A DNA stretch of 64,000 nucleotides from an uncultured Aquimarina sp. (GCA_947498705.1 CANMLW010000001.1:744001-808000), one strand, 5' to 3'; shown: positions 1-9,428, numbered from the stretch's first letter. A program made the numbers and translations. Notes: generated by a model from the letters alone, not told the origin.

Positions 1-1459
1 CTTCTTTTAATGCTCTTACAAAATTAGGGCCTAATTGCTGAATGAATACTCCATCATTTGATCCACTAAAACTAAAAATAACCGATTTAAACAATAGAAA
101 AACTACCGCTATCCCTCCTACTATGGCTGTTGCATATTTTAGAGCTTTTAATTTTACTTCTTTGTCTACAGAGCTTTTTAAAAATTTATGTACTCCAACA
201 ATAGCCAATATCGGAAAACACAATTCTATAATTACTTGTATCGACGATACCGCTCTAAACTTATCATATAATGGGAAATAGTCGATAAACAAAACCGTCA
301 AAAACTTTAGGTTACGCCCCCAGGACAATAATAATGCTAATACTGATCCCCCGACAATCCACCATTTTAATCTCCCTTTTATAAGAAATAAAGCCAATAC
401 AAATAAGAAAATAACTACAGCGCCAATATAAGCCGGAGCACCTATATAGGTTTGATCCCCCCAATAGGTAGGAGCTCTTTCGACAATAGATTTTGCTTGA
501 CTAGCCGGCATCCCAAGGTTTAGCAACTCTGTATAGGTTTCAGAATCTGTGCCTATATCTTCTGCGCTAGACCCTCCCATAAATCTTGGTATAAACAAAT
601 TAAAAGTTTCTGCAATACCATAGCTATACTCTGTTATATAATCAAAGTCCAATCCTGATGCTACTTTTTCCTTTCCATTTGCCTGTATGGTAAGTCCAGA
701 ATCTCCTCTTGTACTGTATTGCGTATATTCTTTTGTTGCCATCAAATTAGTAGCATTAAGCAATAACGAAAAAACAACGGCTATTACCATTACCCCTATC
801 GATTTGAAATATGCTGGTATTTCTTTCTTTTTATAAGCATCTATCAAATAAGCAATACCCAATGCCAATACCAGTAAAAATAAATAATAGGTCATCTGAA
901 AATGATTGGCGGCGATTTCTAACCCCATAGCGGCGGCCAACAATAGTCCTCCCCAGATATATCGCTTCCTAAAGGTTAAAATAATTCCGCTTAATACCAA
1001 TGGCATATACCCTATTGCATGCGCTTTTGCATTGTGACCAACCCCAATAATTATTATAAAATAAGTAGAAAAACCAAATGCCAAACTCCCTAAAAATGCA
1101 AGTTTATAATCTACTTTCAATACCAATAGTAGGATATAGAAGCCTACAAAATATAAGAATAGGTAATCAGCAGGTCTCGGTAAAAATCGAATTAGTCTAT
1201 CTAATTTTTTAATATAACTATGAGGGTACTGTGCGCCTAATTGATAGGTTGGCATTCCTCCAAATGCATTATCTGTCCAATAAGGCTCTTCACCCGTTTG
1301 GTTTCTATAATCTGTTTGTTGTTTTGCCATACCGGTATATTGCACAATATCACTTTGTCTCATTTTTTTTCCACTTAAAACTGGATTAAAATAAGTCAAC
1401 GATACTATTACAAAACCTAGAACAACAAATAAGTGAAGTAAGATTTTTTTGAAAGGCAT
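1..1459 (-). CDS. YfhO-family multi-spanning membrane protein, C-terminus cut by window edge
   Basis: Reading the reverse strand from ATG at 1459 gives an open frame with no stop to base 1, at least 486 codons. It starts MPFKKILLHLFVVLGFVIVS, a membrane segment, followed by a soluble stretch with QSDIVQYTGMAKQ and DNAFGGMPTYQLGAQYPHSY, then repeated hydrophobic helices. This pattern (one helix, a short loop with the GGMPTYQ motif, then many helices) is typical of the Bacteroidetes YfhO-like proteins, which are GT-C-like membrane proteins and are usually more than 800 residues. The substrate is unknown; family members in Firmicutes act in lipoteichoic acid glycosylation, which does not transfer directly to this Gram-negative. 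The DUF4834 gene lies 33 nt upstream on the same strand, so the two are probably co-transcribed. Confidence 0.85.
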   Translation of the reverse strand, partial: MPFKKILLHLFVVLGFVIVSLTYFNPVLSGKKMRQSDIVQYTGMAKQQTDYRNQTGEEPYWTDNAFGGMPTYQLGAQYPHSYIKKLDRLIRFLPRPADYLFLYFVGFYILLLVLKVDYKLAFLGSLAFGFSTYFIIIIGVGHNAKAHAIGYMPLVLSGIILTFRKRYIWGGLLLAAAMGLEIAANHFQMTYYLFLLVLALGIAYLIDAYKKKEIPAYFKSIGVMVIAVVFSLLLNATNLMATKEYTQYSTRGDSGLTIQANGKEKVASGLDFDYITEYSYGIAETFNLFIPRFMGGSSAEDIGTDSETYTELLNLGMPASQAKSIVERAPTYWGDQTYIGAPAYIGAVVIFLFVLALFLIKGRLKWWIVGGSVLALLLSWGRNLKFLTVLFIDYFPLYDKFRAVSSIQVIIELCFPILAIVGVHKFLKSSVDKEVKLKALKYATAIVGGIAVVFLLFKSVIFSFSGSNDGVFIQQLGPNFVRALKE

Positions 1460-1492
1460 GATTTGTGAGAATTTACTAAATGAACCGCCAAA

Positions 1493-1762
1493 TTAATCAA
1501 TTTCCTCATAATCGATATATTCTCCTACATCTTTATTAGAAGAATTTTTCTTTGTTCTTTTCTCTATAGTAACTTCTCCTTCTGTCGATTGCTGTGGTTG
1601 CTGGTATTGATTAAACTGCTGTTCGAACTTTTCTCCAGCTTTCTTTGTAACATACTTAAGCAATAGAGGACCGAATAAACGCGTTAATACTTTAAGTCCA
1701 TAATATACCAAGATTATAATGAGAATTATCTTTAATACCCCTTGCAATGATGCTTCTTGCAT
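1493..1762 (-). CDS. DUF4834 family small membrane protein
   Basis: An 89-residue protein starting MQEASLQGVLKIILIIILVY. One transmembrane helix covers about residues 6-24, followed by a conserved amphipathic stretch (GLKVLTRLFGPLLLKYVTKK) and an acidic, Gln-rich tail ending YIDYEEID. This matches the flavobacterial DUF4834 family, whose function is unknown. An in-frame TTG five codons upstream (1777) was rejected in favour of the ATG, which places the membrane segment at the N-terminus as usual. It is followed at 33 nt by the YfhO-like gene on the same strand, a pairing common in Flavobacteriia, and is divergent from the gene at 1863. Confidence 0.8.
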   Translation of the reverse strand: MQEASLQGVLKIILIIILVYYGLKVLTRLFGPLLLKYVTKKAGEKFEQQFNQYQQPQQSTEGEVTIEKRTKKNSSNKDVGEYIDYEEID

Positions 1763-1837
1763 AAAATTTTTTTCCAAAAATAATGAACTCTATATACAAA
1801 TAGGTGCTGTCTGTCCTAAAAAAATGATAAAATCCGC

Positions 1838-1845
1838 TATATTTG
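1838..1845 (+). promoter_or_regulatory. Bacteroidetes -7 promoter element
   Basis: TATATTTG matches the Bacteroidetes -7 consensus TAnnTTTG and lies 17 nt before the ATG at 1863, predicting a transcript start near 1852. No clear -33 TTG is seen at the right distance. This position makes more upstream start codons (1719, 1824) unlikely. Confidence 0.5.
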
Positions 1846-1862
1846 AACCAAATCAATGGAGT

Positions 1863-3518
1863 ATGAGCCCTAAACATATACTATTACTATTTTCTTTATT
1901 TATTTTTGGTCAATTTGCTTCTGCACAGTATACAGAAAAGATCAACACGAATCGCCCAGGAACATCACAAGGTGCATTTTCTGTAGGGAATAATGTATTG
2001 CAGTTAGAAGGTGGTTTTGGTTTTGGTAAAGAAAAACATAAAATCCTTTCGACCAAAAGCAATGTTTTTAATTTAGATTATTCTATACGATATGGACTTC
2101 TTATAGAACAATTGGAAATTAGATTAAATGGTAAATTTCGTGCCGATGGTGTTACGCAAACTATAGGTGGTGATGAACAAAAAATAAAGAGAAGTAATTT
2201 TGAAACAAATACCATAGGAGCAAAATATTTGATTTATGACCCTTATAAAAAACCAAAAGACAAAGATTCTCTCGATTATTCTTCTTTAAAAAGCTGGAAA
2301 GAACATCATCGATTTAAATGGAAGAGTCTTATTCCTGCGGTTTCTGCATATTTGGGTGCTAATTTTGTTTCTAAAAACAATCCTTTTACGGCACCTGATG
2401 ATGAAGGGTTTAGTCCAAAAATTGTTGTAATGACACAGAATAACTGGACCACAAGTATAAACGGAAATTGGGTGCTTGTTACTAATTTGATCGTAGATAA
2501 AATCACTACCAAAGACCCTATTATGGGGTGGATTATCACTTCTACACATACCATAAATGATAAATGGGCTGCTTTTGGAGAATATCAGGGTCAAAAAAGT
2601 GATTTTTATAGTGATGATATCATGAGATTTGGTGGGGCATACCTCTACGACCAGGATTTACAATTTGATGCAAATATTGCATTTAATTTTAAAGACACTC
2701 CTTCTATATTTACATTAAGTTTTGGAGCTTCTTACCGATTTGATTGGCATAATAAAGATGAAATTATAGAAAAACCAGGGTTAGAAAGCGGTGTTAAAGA
2801 AGGTGAAGAAGAGGAAGAAGATGAAGAATTAGAAGAAGATGAAGAGAATTTTGATGAATTCGACGAAAAAGATGAAATTGAAAATGACAGTCTTAAACTA
2901 GGAAAAACACCTTTTGTAAACGATTTTGAAGAAGATAATTTTAGGGACGCCATAGAAAAAGATCTTGACGAAAGAAGAACAGAGCAACGACTAGAACGTG
3001 AGCGAATTGAAAATGAGAAGATTGCTAAAAAAGAAGGGAAGAAATTTAAGAAAGAAGAATCAAGACGCTTAAAACGAGAAGCTAAAGAAGCACGAAAAGC
3101 TGAAAAAGATAAAATACGTGCCGAAAAAGAAAAGCAAAAAATGATCGATGATATTGATGCCGAATTAGATAAAATGGAAAAAGAAAAAGGCGTTGATCAA
3201 GAACTGCAGGATATTGATCAAGAACTCAAAGAACTTGAAAAAATGGAAAAAGAGTTCGAAAACGAAGAGAAAAAGACCGACGAGAAAGCTAAAGAAAAAG
3301 AAGAAGAGGAAAAGCAAAAAGAACAAGAAGATGAGGATATAGATGCTGAATTCGAAAAATATGAAAAAGAACAGGCTAAAATCAAAAAGGCCGAAGAAAA
3401 ACGTAGAAAAAAAGAAGAAAAGAAACGTCTAAAAGAAGAGAAAAAGAAGAAAAAAGAAAAGAAGAATAAAAAAGATGACGAATCAGAATTGGACAAAGCA
3501 TTAGAAGAATTAGAGTAA
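1863..3518 (+). CDS. outer-membrane transporter-like protein with long charged C-terminal tail
   Basis: A 551-residue protein from ATG 1863. Signal peptide MSPKHILLLFSLFIFGQFASAQ ends at a typical A-x-A-Q site. Residues about 25-295 are beta-rich with NTNRPGTSQGAFSVGNNVLQ near the start, the signature of the MetA-like/phenol-degradation outer-membrane barrel family (PF13557). From about residue 300 to the end the sequence changes completely: a Glu/Asp block with many DE repeats, then about 180 residues of K/E/R-rich heptad-like sequence that should form a long charged helix. Family members normally stop after the barrel, so the tail is an unusual addition. It probably reaches into the periplasm. 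The upstream in-frame stretch (1719-1862) overlaps the opposite gene and is not coding. Substrate unknown. Confidence 0.75.
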   Translation: MSPKHILLLFSLFIFGQFASAQYTEKINTNRPGTSQGAFSVGNNVLQLEGGFGFGKEKHKILSTKSNVFNLDYSIRYGLLIEQLEIRLNGKFRADGVTQTIGGDEQKIKRSNFETNTIGAKYLIYDPYKKPKDKDSLDYSSLKSWKEHHRFKWKSLIPAVSAYLGANFVSKNNPFTAPDDEGFSPKIVVMTQNNWTTSINGNWVLVTNLIVDKITTKDPIMGWIITSTHTINDKWAAFGEYQGQKSDFYSDDIMRFGGAYLYDQDLQFDANIAFNFKDTPSIFTLSFGASYRFDWHNKDEIIEKPGLESGVKEGEEEEEDEELEEDEENFDEFDEKDEIENDSLKLGKTPFVNDFEEDNFRDAIEKDLDERRTEQRLERERIENEKIAKKEGKKFKKEESRRLKREAKEARKAEKDKIRAEKEKQKMIDDIDAELDKMEKEKGVDQELQDIDQELKELEKMEKEFENEEKKTDEKAKEKEEEEKQKEQEDEDIDAEFEKYEKEQAKIKKAEEKRRKKEEKKRLKEEKKKKKEKKNKKDDESELDKALEELE

Positions 3519-3632
3519 CGTTTTCATTTTAAACATGAGTCGATTATCTAATATTTTTAGTAAATAAATAATCAATATCATATTTTACTAAAAATGATCG
3601 ATCGGCAATCATAATATTTGTTAAAAGGATTA

Positions 3633-3640
3633 TATATTTG
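3633..3640 (+). promoter_or_regulatory. Bacteroidetes -7 promoter element
   Basis: TATATTTG matches TAnnTTTG and ends 20 nt before the ATG at 3661. No well-spaced -33 box is evident. Confidence 0.45.
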
Positions 3641-3660
3641 TGATGAATTAGAGATGATAT

Positions 3661-4779
3661 ATGATTACGATTAAAGAAATTACTTCAAAAGGAGATTTAA
3701 CCACATTCGTTAAGTTTCCTTTTGGGCTATATAAAAACTCCCCCTATTACGTTCCTTCTATTATCAAGGAAGAAATAGACGTAATGAATCCTGAGAAAAA
3801 TCCAGTATTTAAAAATGCGGTAGCAAAATACTTTCTTGCTTATAAAGGTACTACCATTGTGGGGCGTATTGCGGCTATCATTAATTGGATCGAAGTTAAA
3901 GAACAAAAAAAGCCTAAAGTGCGTTTTGGATGGTTTGATGTAATAGATGATATCGAGGTAACCCGTGCTTTATTGGATAAAGTTGCCGAGTTTGGCGCTC
4001 AACATTCGTTATCATATATGGAAGGGCCAGTAGGGTTTTCTAATATGGATAAAGCAGGCATACTGATCAAAGGTTTTGAAGAGTTAAATACAATGATTAC
4101 CTGGTACAATTATCCATACTACTCTCAACATCTAGAACAATTAGGTTTTGAGCAAGCTGCAACTTGGGTAGAATACAAAATTAAAGTACCTAAAGAGACT
4201 AAAGAAAAGGTAATTAAATTTTCTAAAGTCATCAAAGAACGTTACCAACTGCAACTTCTTAAATTCAAAAAAAGTAAAGAAATATTACAATACGCAGATG
4301 ATATGTTCGAACTACTAAACAAAACTTATAGTAGTTTACAAACATTTGTTCCTATACAACAGTACCAGATAGATATGTACAAGAAAAAATATCTTCCATA
4401 TCTTAATCCAGAGTACATTACATGCATTGCAGATAAAACAGGAAAGTTAATTGCTTTTTCTATTGTTATGCCATCTTTTTCAAGAGCACTAAAAAAGATG
4501 AATGGAAAAGTATACCCATTAAGGTTCTTACATATCCTAAAAGCACAACGTAGAAATGATACTGCTGCCTTCTATCTAATTGGAGTTGATCCAGAATATC
4601 AAAACAAAGGGGTTACTGCTCTTATTTTTAAAGAAATGAATGAGGCTTTTTTACGCAATGGTATTGAAATGGTAGAAACTAACCCCGAATTAGTTGAAAA
4701 TAAGGCAATACAAGCACTTTGGAATGATTATGAGCATGAACAACATAAAATGAGACGAACGTTTAGAAAGGATATTTAA
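3661..4779 (+). CDS. GNAT-like N-acyltransferase (YghO-type)
   Basis: 372 residues with no signal peptide. The N-terminal half begins MITIKEITSKGDLTTFVKFP and contains FGLYKNSPYYVPS; it resembles the Bacteroidetes family annotated GNAT acetyltransferase/YghO. The C-terminal half carries FYLIGVDPEYQNKGVTALIF, the acetyl-CoA-binding motif A (Q/R-x-x-G-x-G/A type), and a second part EMVETNPELVENKAIQALW. The DNA encodes a cytosolic enzyme that probably acylates a small molecule or amine; the substrate is unknown. It is monocistronic or leads into the TIGR02757 gene, which has its own promoter element. Confidence 0.8.
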   Translation: MITIKEITSKGDLTTFVKFPFGLYKNSPYYVPSIIKEEIDVMNPEKNPVFKNAVAKYFLAYKGTTIVGRIAAIINWIEVKEQKKPKVRFGWFDVIDDIEVTRALLDKVAEFGAQHSLSYMEGPVGFSNMDKAGILIKGFEELNTMITWYNYPYYSQHLEQLGFEQAATWVEYKIKVPKETKEKVIKFSKVIKERYQLQLLKFKKSKEILQYADDMFELLNKTYSSLQTFVPIQQYQIDMYKKKYLPYLNPEYITCIADKTGKLIAFSIVMPSFSRALKKMNGKVYPLRFLHILKAQRRNDTAAFYLIGVDPEYQNKGVTALIFKEMNEAFLRNGIEMVETNPELVENKAIQALWNDYEHEQHKMRRTFRKDI

Positions 4780-4818
4780 AATAAAACAACACCCCATAAA
4801 AAACTTAATGTATTTTGA

Positions 4819-4826
4819 TACTTTTG
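4819..4826 (+). promoter_or_regulatory. Bacteroidetes -7 promoter element
   Basis: TACTTTTG fits TAnnTTTG and lies 12 nt before ATG 4839. It predicts a very short leader and rules out the upstream in-frame TTG at 4815 as a start. Confidence 0.5.
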
Positions 4827-4838
4827 CCATCAAATTTC

Positions 4839-5633
4839 ATGCAAATGGATCAAAGTAGTTTTAGTAAAATTTCTAATATACAACTCAAAGAATTTCTAGA
4901 TGAAAAGGCAGTCTTCTATGAACAACCTAAGTTTATAGAAACTGACCCCGTTCAAATTCCTCATCTGTTTTCTCAAAAAGAGGATATAGAAATTTCTGGG
5001 TTTCTTACAGCTACCATATCATGGGGAAATCGCAAAAGTATTTTAAAAAATGCTCATAAATTAATTACCCTACTAGGGAATAGTCCTTTAGACTTTGTAA
5101 TGAATCATAAGGCTTCTGATAATCATTATTTTGATGGGTTTGTACATAGGACATTCAATAGTACAGATCTCTCCTATTTTATTTGTTCATTACAGCATTT
5201 GTATAACACCTATGGTAATTTAGAGAACTTTTTTAATCAATATAAACAAGAAGAAACTCTACAAAATGCCATTCATCATTTTAAGAAAGAATTTTTTAGT
5301 CTACCTCACCCTTCTAGAACAGAAAAGCATATAAGTGATCCTCACAAAAATTCTGCAGCCAAACGAATAAATATGTTTTTAAGGTGGATGGTTCGTGATG
5401 CTAAAGCCGGAGTCGATTTAGGGGTTTGGAGCACAATTTCCGCATCTCAATTATCATGCCCATTAGATGTACATTCTGGAAACGTTGCTAGAAAACTAGG
5501 ATTGCTTACACGCAAACAAAATGATGGAAAAGCGTTAACAGAACTAGACAAAAAACTTCGAGAATTCGATGTAAACGACCCTGTTAAGTACGATTACGCC
5601 TTATTTGGATTAGGAGTTTTTGAAAAATTCTAA
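4839..5633 (+). CDS. TIGR02757 family protein (DUF2400)
   Basis: 264 residues, starting MQMDQSSFSKISN (a second ATG two codons later is equally possible). Recognisable family blocks are EFLDEKAVFYEQPKFIETDP, DIEISGFLTATISWGNRKSI near residue 60, KRINMFLRWMVRD, GVDLGVWSTI and PLDVHSGNVARKLGLL. These match TIGR02757/DUF2400, a family conserved in Bacteroidetes and some epsilonproteobacteria. The helical C-terminal half, with LDVHS and RKLGLL, recalls helix-hairpin-helix DNA glycosylases, but no enzymatic function is established. The end YALFGLGVFEKF is as in complete family members, so the gene is intact. Confidence 0.85.
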   Translation: MQMDQSSFSKISNIQLKEFLDEKAVFYEQPKFIETDPVQIPHLFSQKEDIEISGFLTATISWGNRKSILKNAHKLITLLGNSPLDFVMNHKASDNHYFDGFVHRTFNSTDLSYFICSLQHLYNTYGNLENFFNQYKQEETLQNAIHHFKKEFFSLPHPSRTEKHISDPHKNSAAKRINMFLRWMVRDAKAGVDLGVWSTISASQLSCPLDVHSGNVARKLGLLTRKQNDGKALTELDKKLREFDVNDPVKYDYALFGLGVFEKF

Positions 5634-5744
5634 CCTTAGAATGATTCTAAACATTGACATTAATTTTACGTTCTAAACACTAAGGTGACTTTTCTTTAAT
5701 AAACATAAAACACTTACATAAAGCCCAACGATGGTGTCGTGGAT

Positions 5745-5752
5745 TAAATTTG
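5745..5752 (+). promoter_or_regulatory. Bacteroidetes -7 promoter element
   Basis: TAAATTTG fits TAnnTTTG, 27 nt before ATG 5780; it is the probable promoter of the DUF839-like/peroxidase operon. The -33 box is not obvious. Confidence 0.45.
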
Positions 5753-5779
5753 TAAAAACAAAAAAATAACACACACATC

Positions 5780-7237
5780 ATGAAAAATTATCTATTTTTC
5801 GCCTCTTTAGCTTCTGCTTTGGCGTTAACTTCTTGTGATCTTGATGATCATATTGGTACCCCTAACAACCCTAAAATTGAATTAAAAAACCATTCTAAAT
5901 CTCCTGTATTAATAGAAACAACTCCAGAATTTTCTGATATAGAAGTATACAACTTACTTTCTTCTGAAGATACATACATACCTAATTTTACGTATGGTTC
6001 TATGGCAGATGGTGCTGGACTACTAAGTAATAATGACGGTACATATACCTTAATTAATAATATAGAGGCAGACTATGCTATAGCTAGAATTACATTAGAT
6101 AAAACTTTTAAACCTATTAAAGGTGAGCATATCCTTAACGCGGTGGCAACAGCTAATACTGCACAATGTTCTGGATCAATGATTACACCATCAGAGCATG
6201 GTTTTGGCCCACTATATCTTTCTGGAGGAGAATGGGGAGGAAACTCTAAAGGAGTATTCGCAACCAATCCTTTTAGAAATGAAGGTGAAGCATCGGCCGC
6301 CAGAATGCTACCTGCTTTAGGGCAATGGTCTACAGAAAATGCAGTTGCCTTAAATAAGAAAGCATATCCAGGAAAAACTGTTGTTTTTATTGGAGATGAC
6401 AATAGTAACAACGAAGTTCCTTCTGGTCAATTAGGAATGTATGTTGGTAAAAGAGGAGATTTAGATAGTGGTAAATTATATGGATTAAAAGTAACTTCAC
6501 CTGGAGTAACTTATGAAATGGATATGGAAGAAGGAGTATCCTATCAAATGGAATTCGTAGAACTTAAGGAAAAAGATATTGATTTATTAGATGCAGAAGC
6601 CAAAGAAAAGGGTGTTATGGGATTCTCTAGATTAGAAGATATCGACTGGAGAAGAGGAAACAAAAGAAATAACAGAGAATTATACTTGGCTGTTACGGGT
6701 AGAGATAAACCAGGATTAATCGGAAAAGGAACTCGTTCTGGAAGAATCTATAAAGTAGAATTAAATCCATACAACCCTCAAGGACCTGGTAAAATCACTT
6801 GTATCTTAGATGGTGATAAAGAAGGTGGTGTAGCAGAAGCTTTCCATAGTCCAGACAATATTACAGTTACTAAAAATTACGCTTACATTCAAGAGGATCC
6901 TAACGGAATTCAGGATTTCAAACCAGCGGCAGATCACTACGCAAGATTATACCAATACAACTTAAACACCGGAGCGTTAAAAGTAGTACTAGAGTGTGAT
7001 CAAACAAAAGCTACAGCAGCAGGGTATGGTAACTTAGATAAAATGTGGGAAATAACTGGTATGATCGACATTTCTGATGTGATTGATGTTGATGATACTT
7101 TCCTACTAATAACTCAAAATCATGGTTGGGAAAAAGCAGACGGAACAGCATTTACAGATCCAAAAGCAAACCCAGACGTAGCTAACAGCCGAAAAGAAGG
7201 AAGTATGCTATACGTGATCAAAGGATTAAATAGATAG
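5780..7237 (+). CDS. PhoX-like (DUF839) lipoprotein
   Basis: 485 residues. The N-terminus MKNYLFFASLASALALTSC is a lipoprotein signal with lipidation Cys19. The body looks like the DUF839/PhoX beta-propeller family: DGTYTLINNIEADYAIARIT near residue 87 (compare NHE-type motif of PhoX), RLEDIDWRRG in mid-protein (PED-like motif), LYLAVTGRD, and HSPDNITVTKNYAYIQEDPN (the SPDN-D segment). PhoX enzymes are Ca/Fe phosphatases; here the exact metal ligands could not be verified, so enzymatic activity is not certain. It lies one base upstream of the di-heme peroxidase gene on the same strand, so the two are an operon and both products sit at the cell envelope. Confidence 0.7.
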   Translation: MKNYLFFASLASALALTSCDLDDHIGTPNNPKIELKNHSKSPVLIETTPEFSDIEVYNLLSSEDTYIPNFTYGSMADGAGLLSNNDGTYTLINNIEADYAIARITLDKTFKPIKGEHILNAVATANTAQCSGSMITPSEHGFGPLYLSGGEWGGNSKGVFATNPFRNEGEASAARMLPALGQWSTENAVALNKKAYPGKTVVFIGDDNSNNEVPSGQLGMYVGKRGDLDSGKLYGLKVTSPGVTYEMDMEEGVSYQMEFVELKEKDIDLLDAEAKEKGVMGFSRLEDIDWRRGNKRNNRELYLAVTGRDKPGLIGKGTRSGRIYKVELNPYNPQGPGKITCILDGDKEGGVAEAFHSPDNITVTKNYAYIQEDPNGIQDFKPAADHYARLYQYNLNTGALKVVLECDQTKATAAGYGNLDKMWEITGMIDISDVIDVDDTFLLITQNHGWEKADGTAFTDPKANPDVANSRKEGSMLYVIKGLNR

Positions 7238-7238
7238 T

Positions 7239-9056
7239 ATGACATTAGTATCGTTTAAAAATAATAAAGGGGCTTATTTTTTTATAAGCCTCTTTGTGCT
7301 ATTATTAATTTTAGTTTCCTGCACAAAAACCAAAGAAACTAAACAAATAAATACCGAAAAAATACCCTATCATACATTAATAAAAAAACAATTTATGACG
7401 GATATTGGTATGGCTATTAATTTGTTGGATAGTGCAAAAATTAATTCAGCCAATACCAAAAAATATTTTTTAAAATCAAGAACGTATTTTAAAAAAATGG
7501 AACCCATCCTTGCATCGTTAGACATAGAAAATTATGGTTTCCTAAACCAACCAAACATTTTAAAAATTGAAGAAGAAGATTATACAGATATAAAAATTAA
7601 AGACCCTAGCGGTTATCAGGTATTAGAAGAAGAAATATTTACCGAAGAAATGGATTCTATTAAGGTGTTTAAACATCTTAATTTAGTTACGAACAGATTA
7701 AAATTAATTGAGCAAAATATTAGCTTTAAGCATCTACAGACTTATCACTTTTTATGGATATTACGAAAGTCAATTGTTCAAATAGCAGTAACAAGAACCA
7801 CAGGATTTGATTCTCCTGTACTCGAAAATTCTTTAGAGGAGTCCAAAACGGTGTATAAAAGTCTAAAAACATATCTATCTTTATTTGAACACGAATTTGT
7901 TGATAAAGAACTTTTAAAAAAATGGAATGATGAAATCGATACTTGTATTCAAACATTAACATCTGATTTTGATACTTTTGACAGGTATAGTTTCATCAAA
8001 AACCACACACACAAACAATTAACATTGTGGAATGAGACGGTTGCGGATTGGAATGTAAACTTTCCTTTCGAACTAAGCATCAAAAATAATGCGACTTCCC
8101 TATTTTCTAATAATACCTTTAATCATACTTTTTTTGCAGATAGAAATGCAGGAAAAACTACGCCAGAAAAAATAGAACTAGGCAAAAAGTTATTTTATGA
8201 CACTAATTTATCGGCCAATAAAAAAATAAGCTGCGGGACTTGTCACCTTCCTGAAAAAGCATTTACCGATGGACTAAAAATAGGAAAAGGAGTTACAAGA
8301 AATACCCCTACCCTTTTATATGCAGGATTACAACAAGCTTTTTTTTATGATAAAAGAGCTGGTAGTTTAGAAGGTCAAATTATTGCAGTTGTTCAAAACA
8401 AGAATGAGTTTCATACAGATCTTAAAACACTAGAAAAGACAGTCACAAAAGATAATGCATACTTACAAAGTTTTAATAAAGTATATCAGACAGAAAAAAT
8501 TAGTGATGCACATATTCGAAATGCAATAGCTAGTTACATAAGAAGTCTTGCTCCTTTTAACTCAAAATTTGACCGAAATATAAACACAAAAGAAAATACA
8601 CTTACAAAAAGTGAAATTAACGGTTTTAATCTTTTTAGTGGTAAAGCAAAATGTGCTACTTGTCACTTTGCTCCATTATTTAACGGTACAGTACCTCCTA
8701 ACTATAGAGAGTCTGAAATAGAACTTATAGGAACTCCAGAACAAAATGATACTATAAATGCCAAAATAAGTAAGGACTTAGGCAGATATCATGTATACAA
8801 AACAGATCAAAGAAAACATTTTTTTAAAACACCAACTGTTCGAAACACAAATCAAACAGCACCTTACATGCATAACGGTGTTTATGCTTCTTTAGAAGAG
8901 GTTCTTGATTTTTACAATCGTGGTGGTGGCGTTGGAATAGGAATCGAGAGTGAATATCAAACACTACCTCCAGATCCTTTAAACCTAACACCACAGGAAA
9001 TAAAAGATATCATTGCTTTTATAAAAACACTAGATGATGATGTAAGTAAATACTAA
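7239..9056 (+). CDS. di-heme cytochrome c peroxidase / MauG-like lipoprotein
   Basis: 605 residues, starting one base after the previous stop (coupled operon). Lipoprotein signal with LILVSC, Cys28. Residues 30 to about 290 form an all-helical region with no domain I can name. Residues about 298-600 are the CcpA/MauG module: first heme motif CGTCH at 332-336 followed by PEKAFTDG, second CATCH at 472-476, and PTVRNTNQTAPYMHNGVYAS with LEEVLDFYNRGGG near the end, all conserved in this family. It should reduce hydrogen peroxide in the periplasm or oxidise a partner protein, as MauG and MbnH do. The long N-terminal helical domain and the PhoX-like partner suggest a dedicated substrate, but this is inference. 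Confidence 0.85.
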   Translation: MTLVSFKNNKGAYFFISLFVLLLILVSCTKTKETKQINTEKIPYHTLIKKQFMTDIGMAINLLDSAKINSANTKKYFLKSRTYFKKMEPILASLDIENYGFLNQPNILKIEEEDYTDIKIKDPSGYQVLEEEIFTEEMDSIKVFKHLNLVTNRLKLIEQNISFKHLQTYHFLWILRKSIVQIAVTRTTGFDSPVLENSLEESKTVYKSLKTYLSLFEHEFVDKELLKKWNDEIDTCIQTLTSDFDTFDRYSFIKNHTHKQLTLWNETVADWNVNFPFELSIKNNATSLFSNNTFNHTFFADRNAGKTTPEKIELGKKLFYDTNLSANKKISCGTCHLPEKAFTDGLKIGKGVTRNTPTLLYAGLQQAFFYDKRAGSLEGQIIAVVQNKNEFHTDLKTLEKTVTKDNAYLQSFNKVYQTEKISDAHIRNAIASYIRSLAPFNSKFDRNINTKENTLTKSEINGFNLFSGKAKCATCHFAPLFNGTVPPNYRESEIELIGTPEQNDTINAKISKDLGRYHVYKTDQRKHFFKTPTVRNTNQTAPYMHNGVYASLEEVLDFYNRGGGVGIGIESEYQTLPPDPLNLTPQEIKDIIAFIKTLDDDVSKY

Positions 9057-9078
9057 TAAACTATATATTTTGTTGTTG

Positions 9079-9132
9079 ACACCTATTTTGAAGCTCACTT
9101 TAAAAAAAAATGCTCAAAATAGGTGTTTTTTA
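9079..9132 (+). terminator. intrinsic terminator of the peroxidase operon
   Basis: Arms ACACCTATTTTGA (9079-9091) and TCAAAATAGGTGT (9113-9125) are perfectly complementary, with the second arm running into TTTTTTATT. It lies 23 nt after the stop at 9056. Confidence 0.8.
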
Positions 9133-9400
9133 TTAATAGAGATATACTATTCTTGCATAATTTACGTTATGATTTCTTTATGAACTATAAATGCATATAA
9201 GCTTTTTATTTTTACCCCAAATACAATTATAGCTTTTCATAATGTGCATTTTTACCTAAGCTATAGGCTCCTTTTTTACGGAAAGTGATACTATACTAAT
9301 GGAAAACCGTGAAAATCTACGGTATTAACGCAAAATTATTACGAAATACTAAAAAATTCGTAATATCTAAGTATTTTTTGTTAATTTTATTAAGAATTGA

Positions 9401-9417
9401 GTATTGATAATCAATAC
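9401..9417 (+). promoter_or_regulatory. 17-bp palindrome just upstream of the GAF histidine kinase
   Basis: GTATTGAT-A-ATCAATAC, perfect 8-bp arms around one base, 11 nt before ATG 9429. A second inverted repeat (ATTACGAA / TTCGTAAT) lies about 60 nt further upstream. This 296-nt gap holds no gene; these two elements are the only structure seen, and the palindrome is a plausible operator. No protein is known to bind it. Confidence 0.4.
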
Positions 9418-9428
9418 ATTGGAAAAGG

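Noticed and set aside
2732..2953. Ser-rich reverse-strand frame
   Set aside because: It is the complement of the Glu/Asp-rich tail of the 1863-3518 gene; the same holds for 3218-3496.
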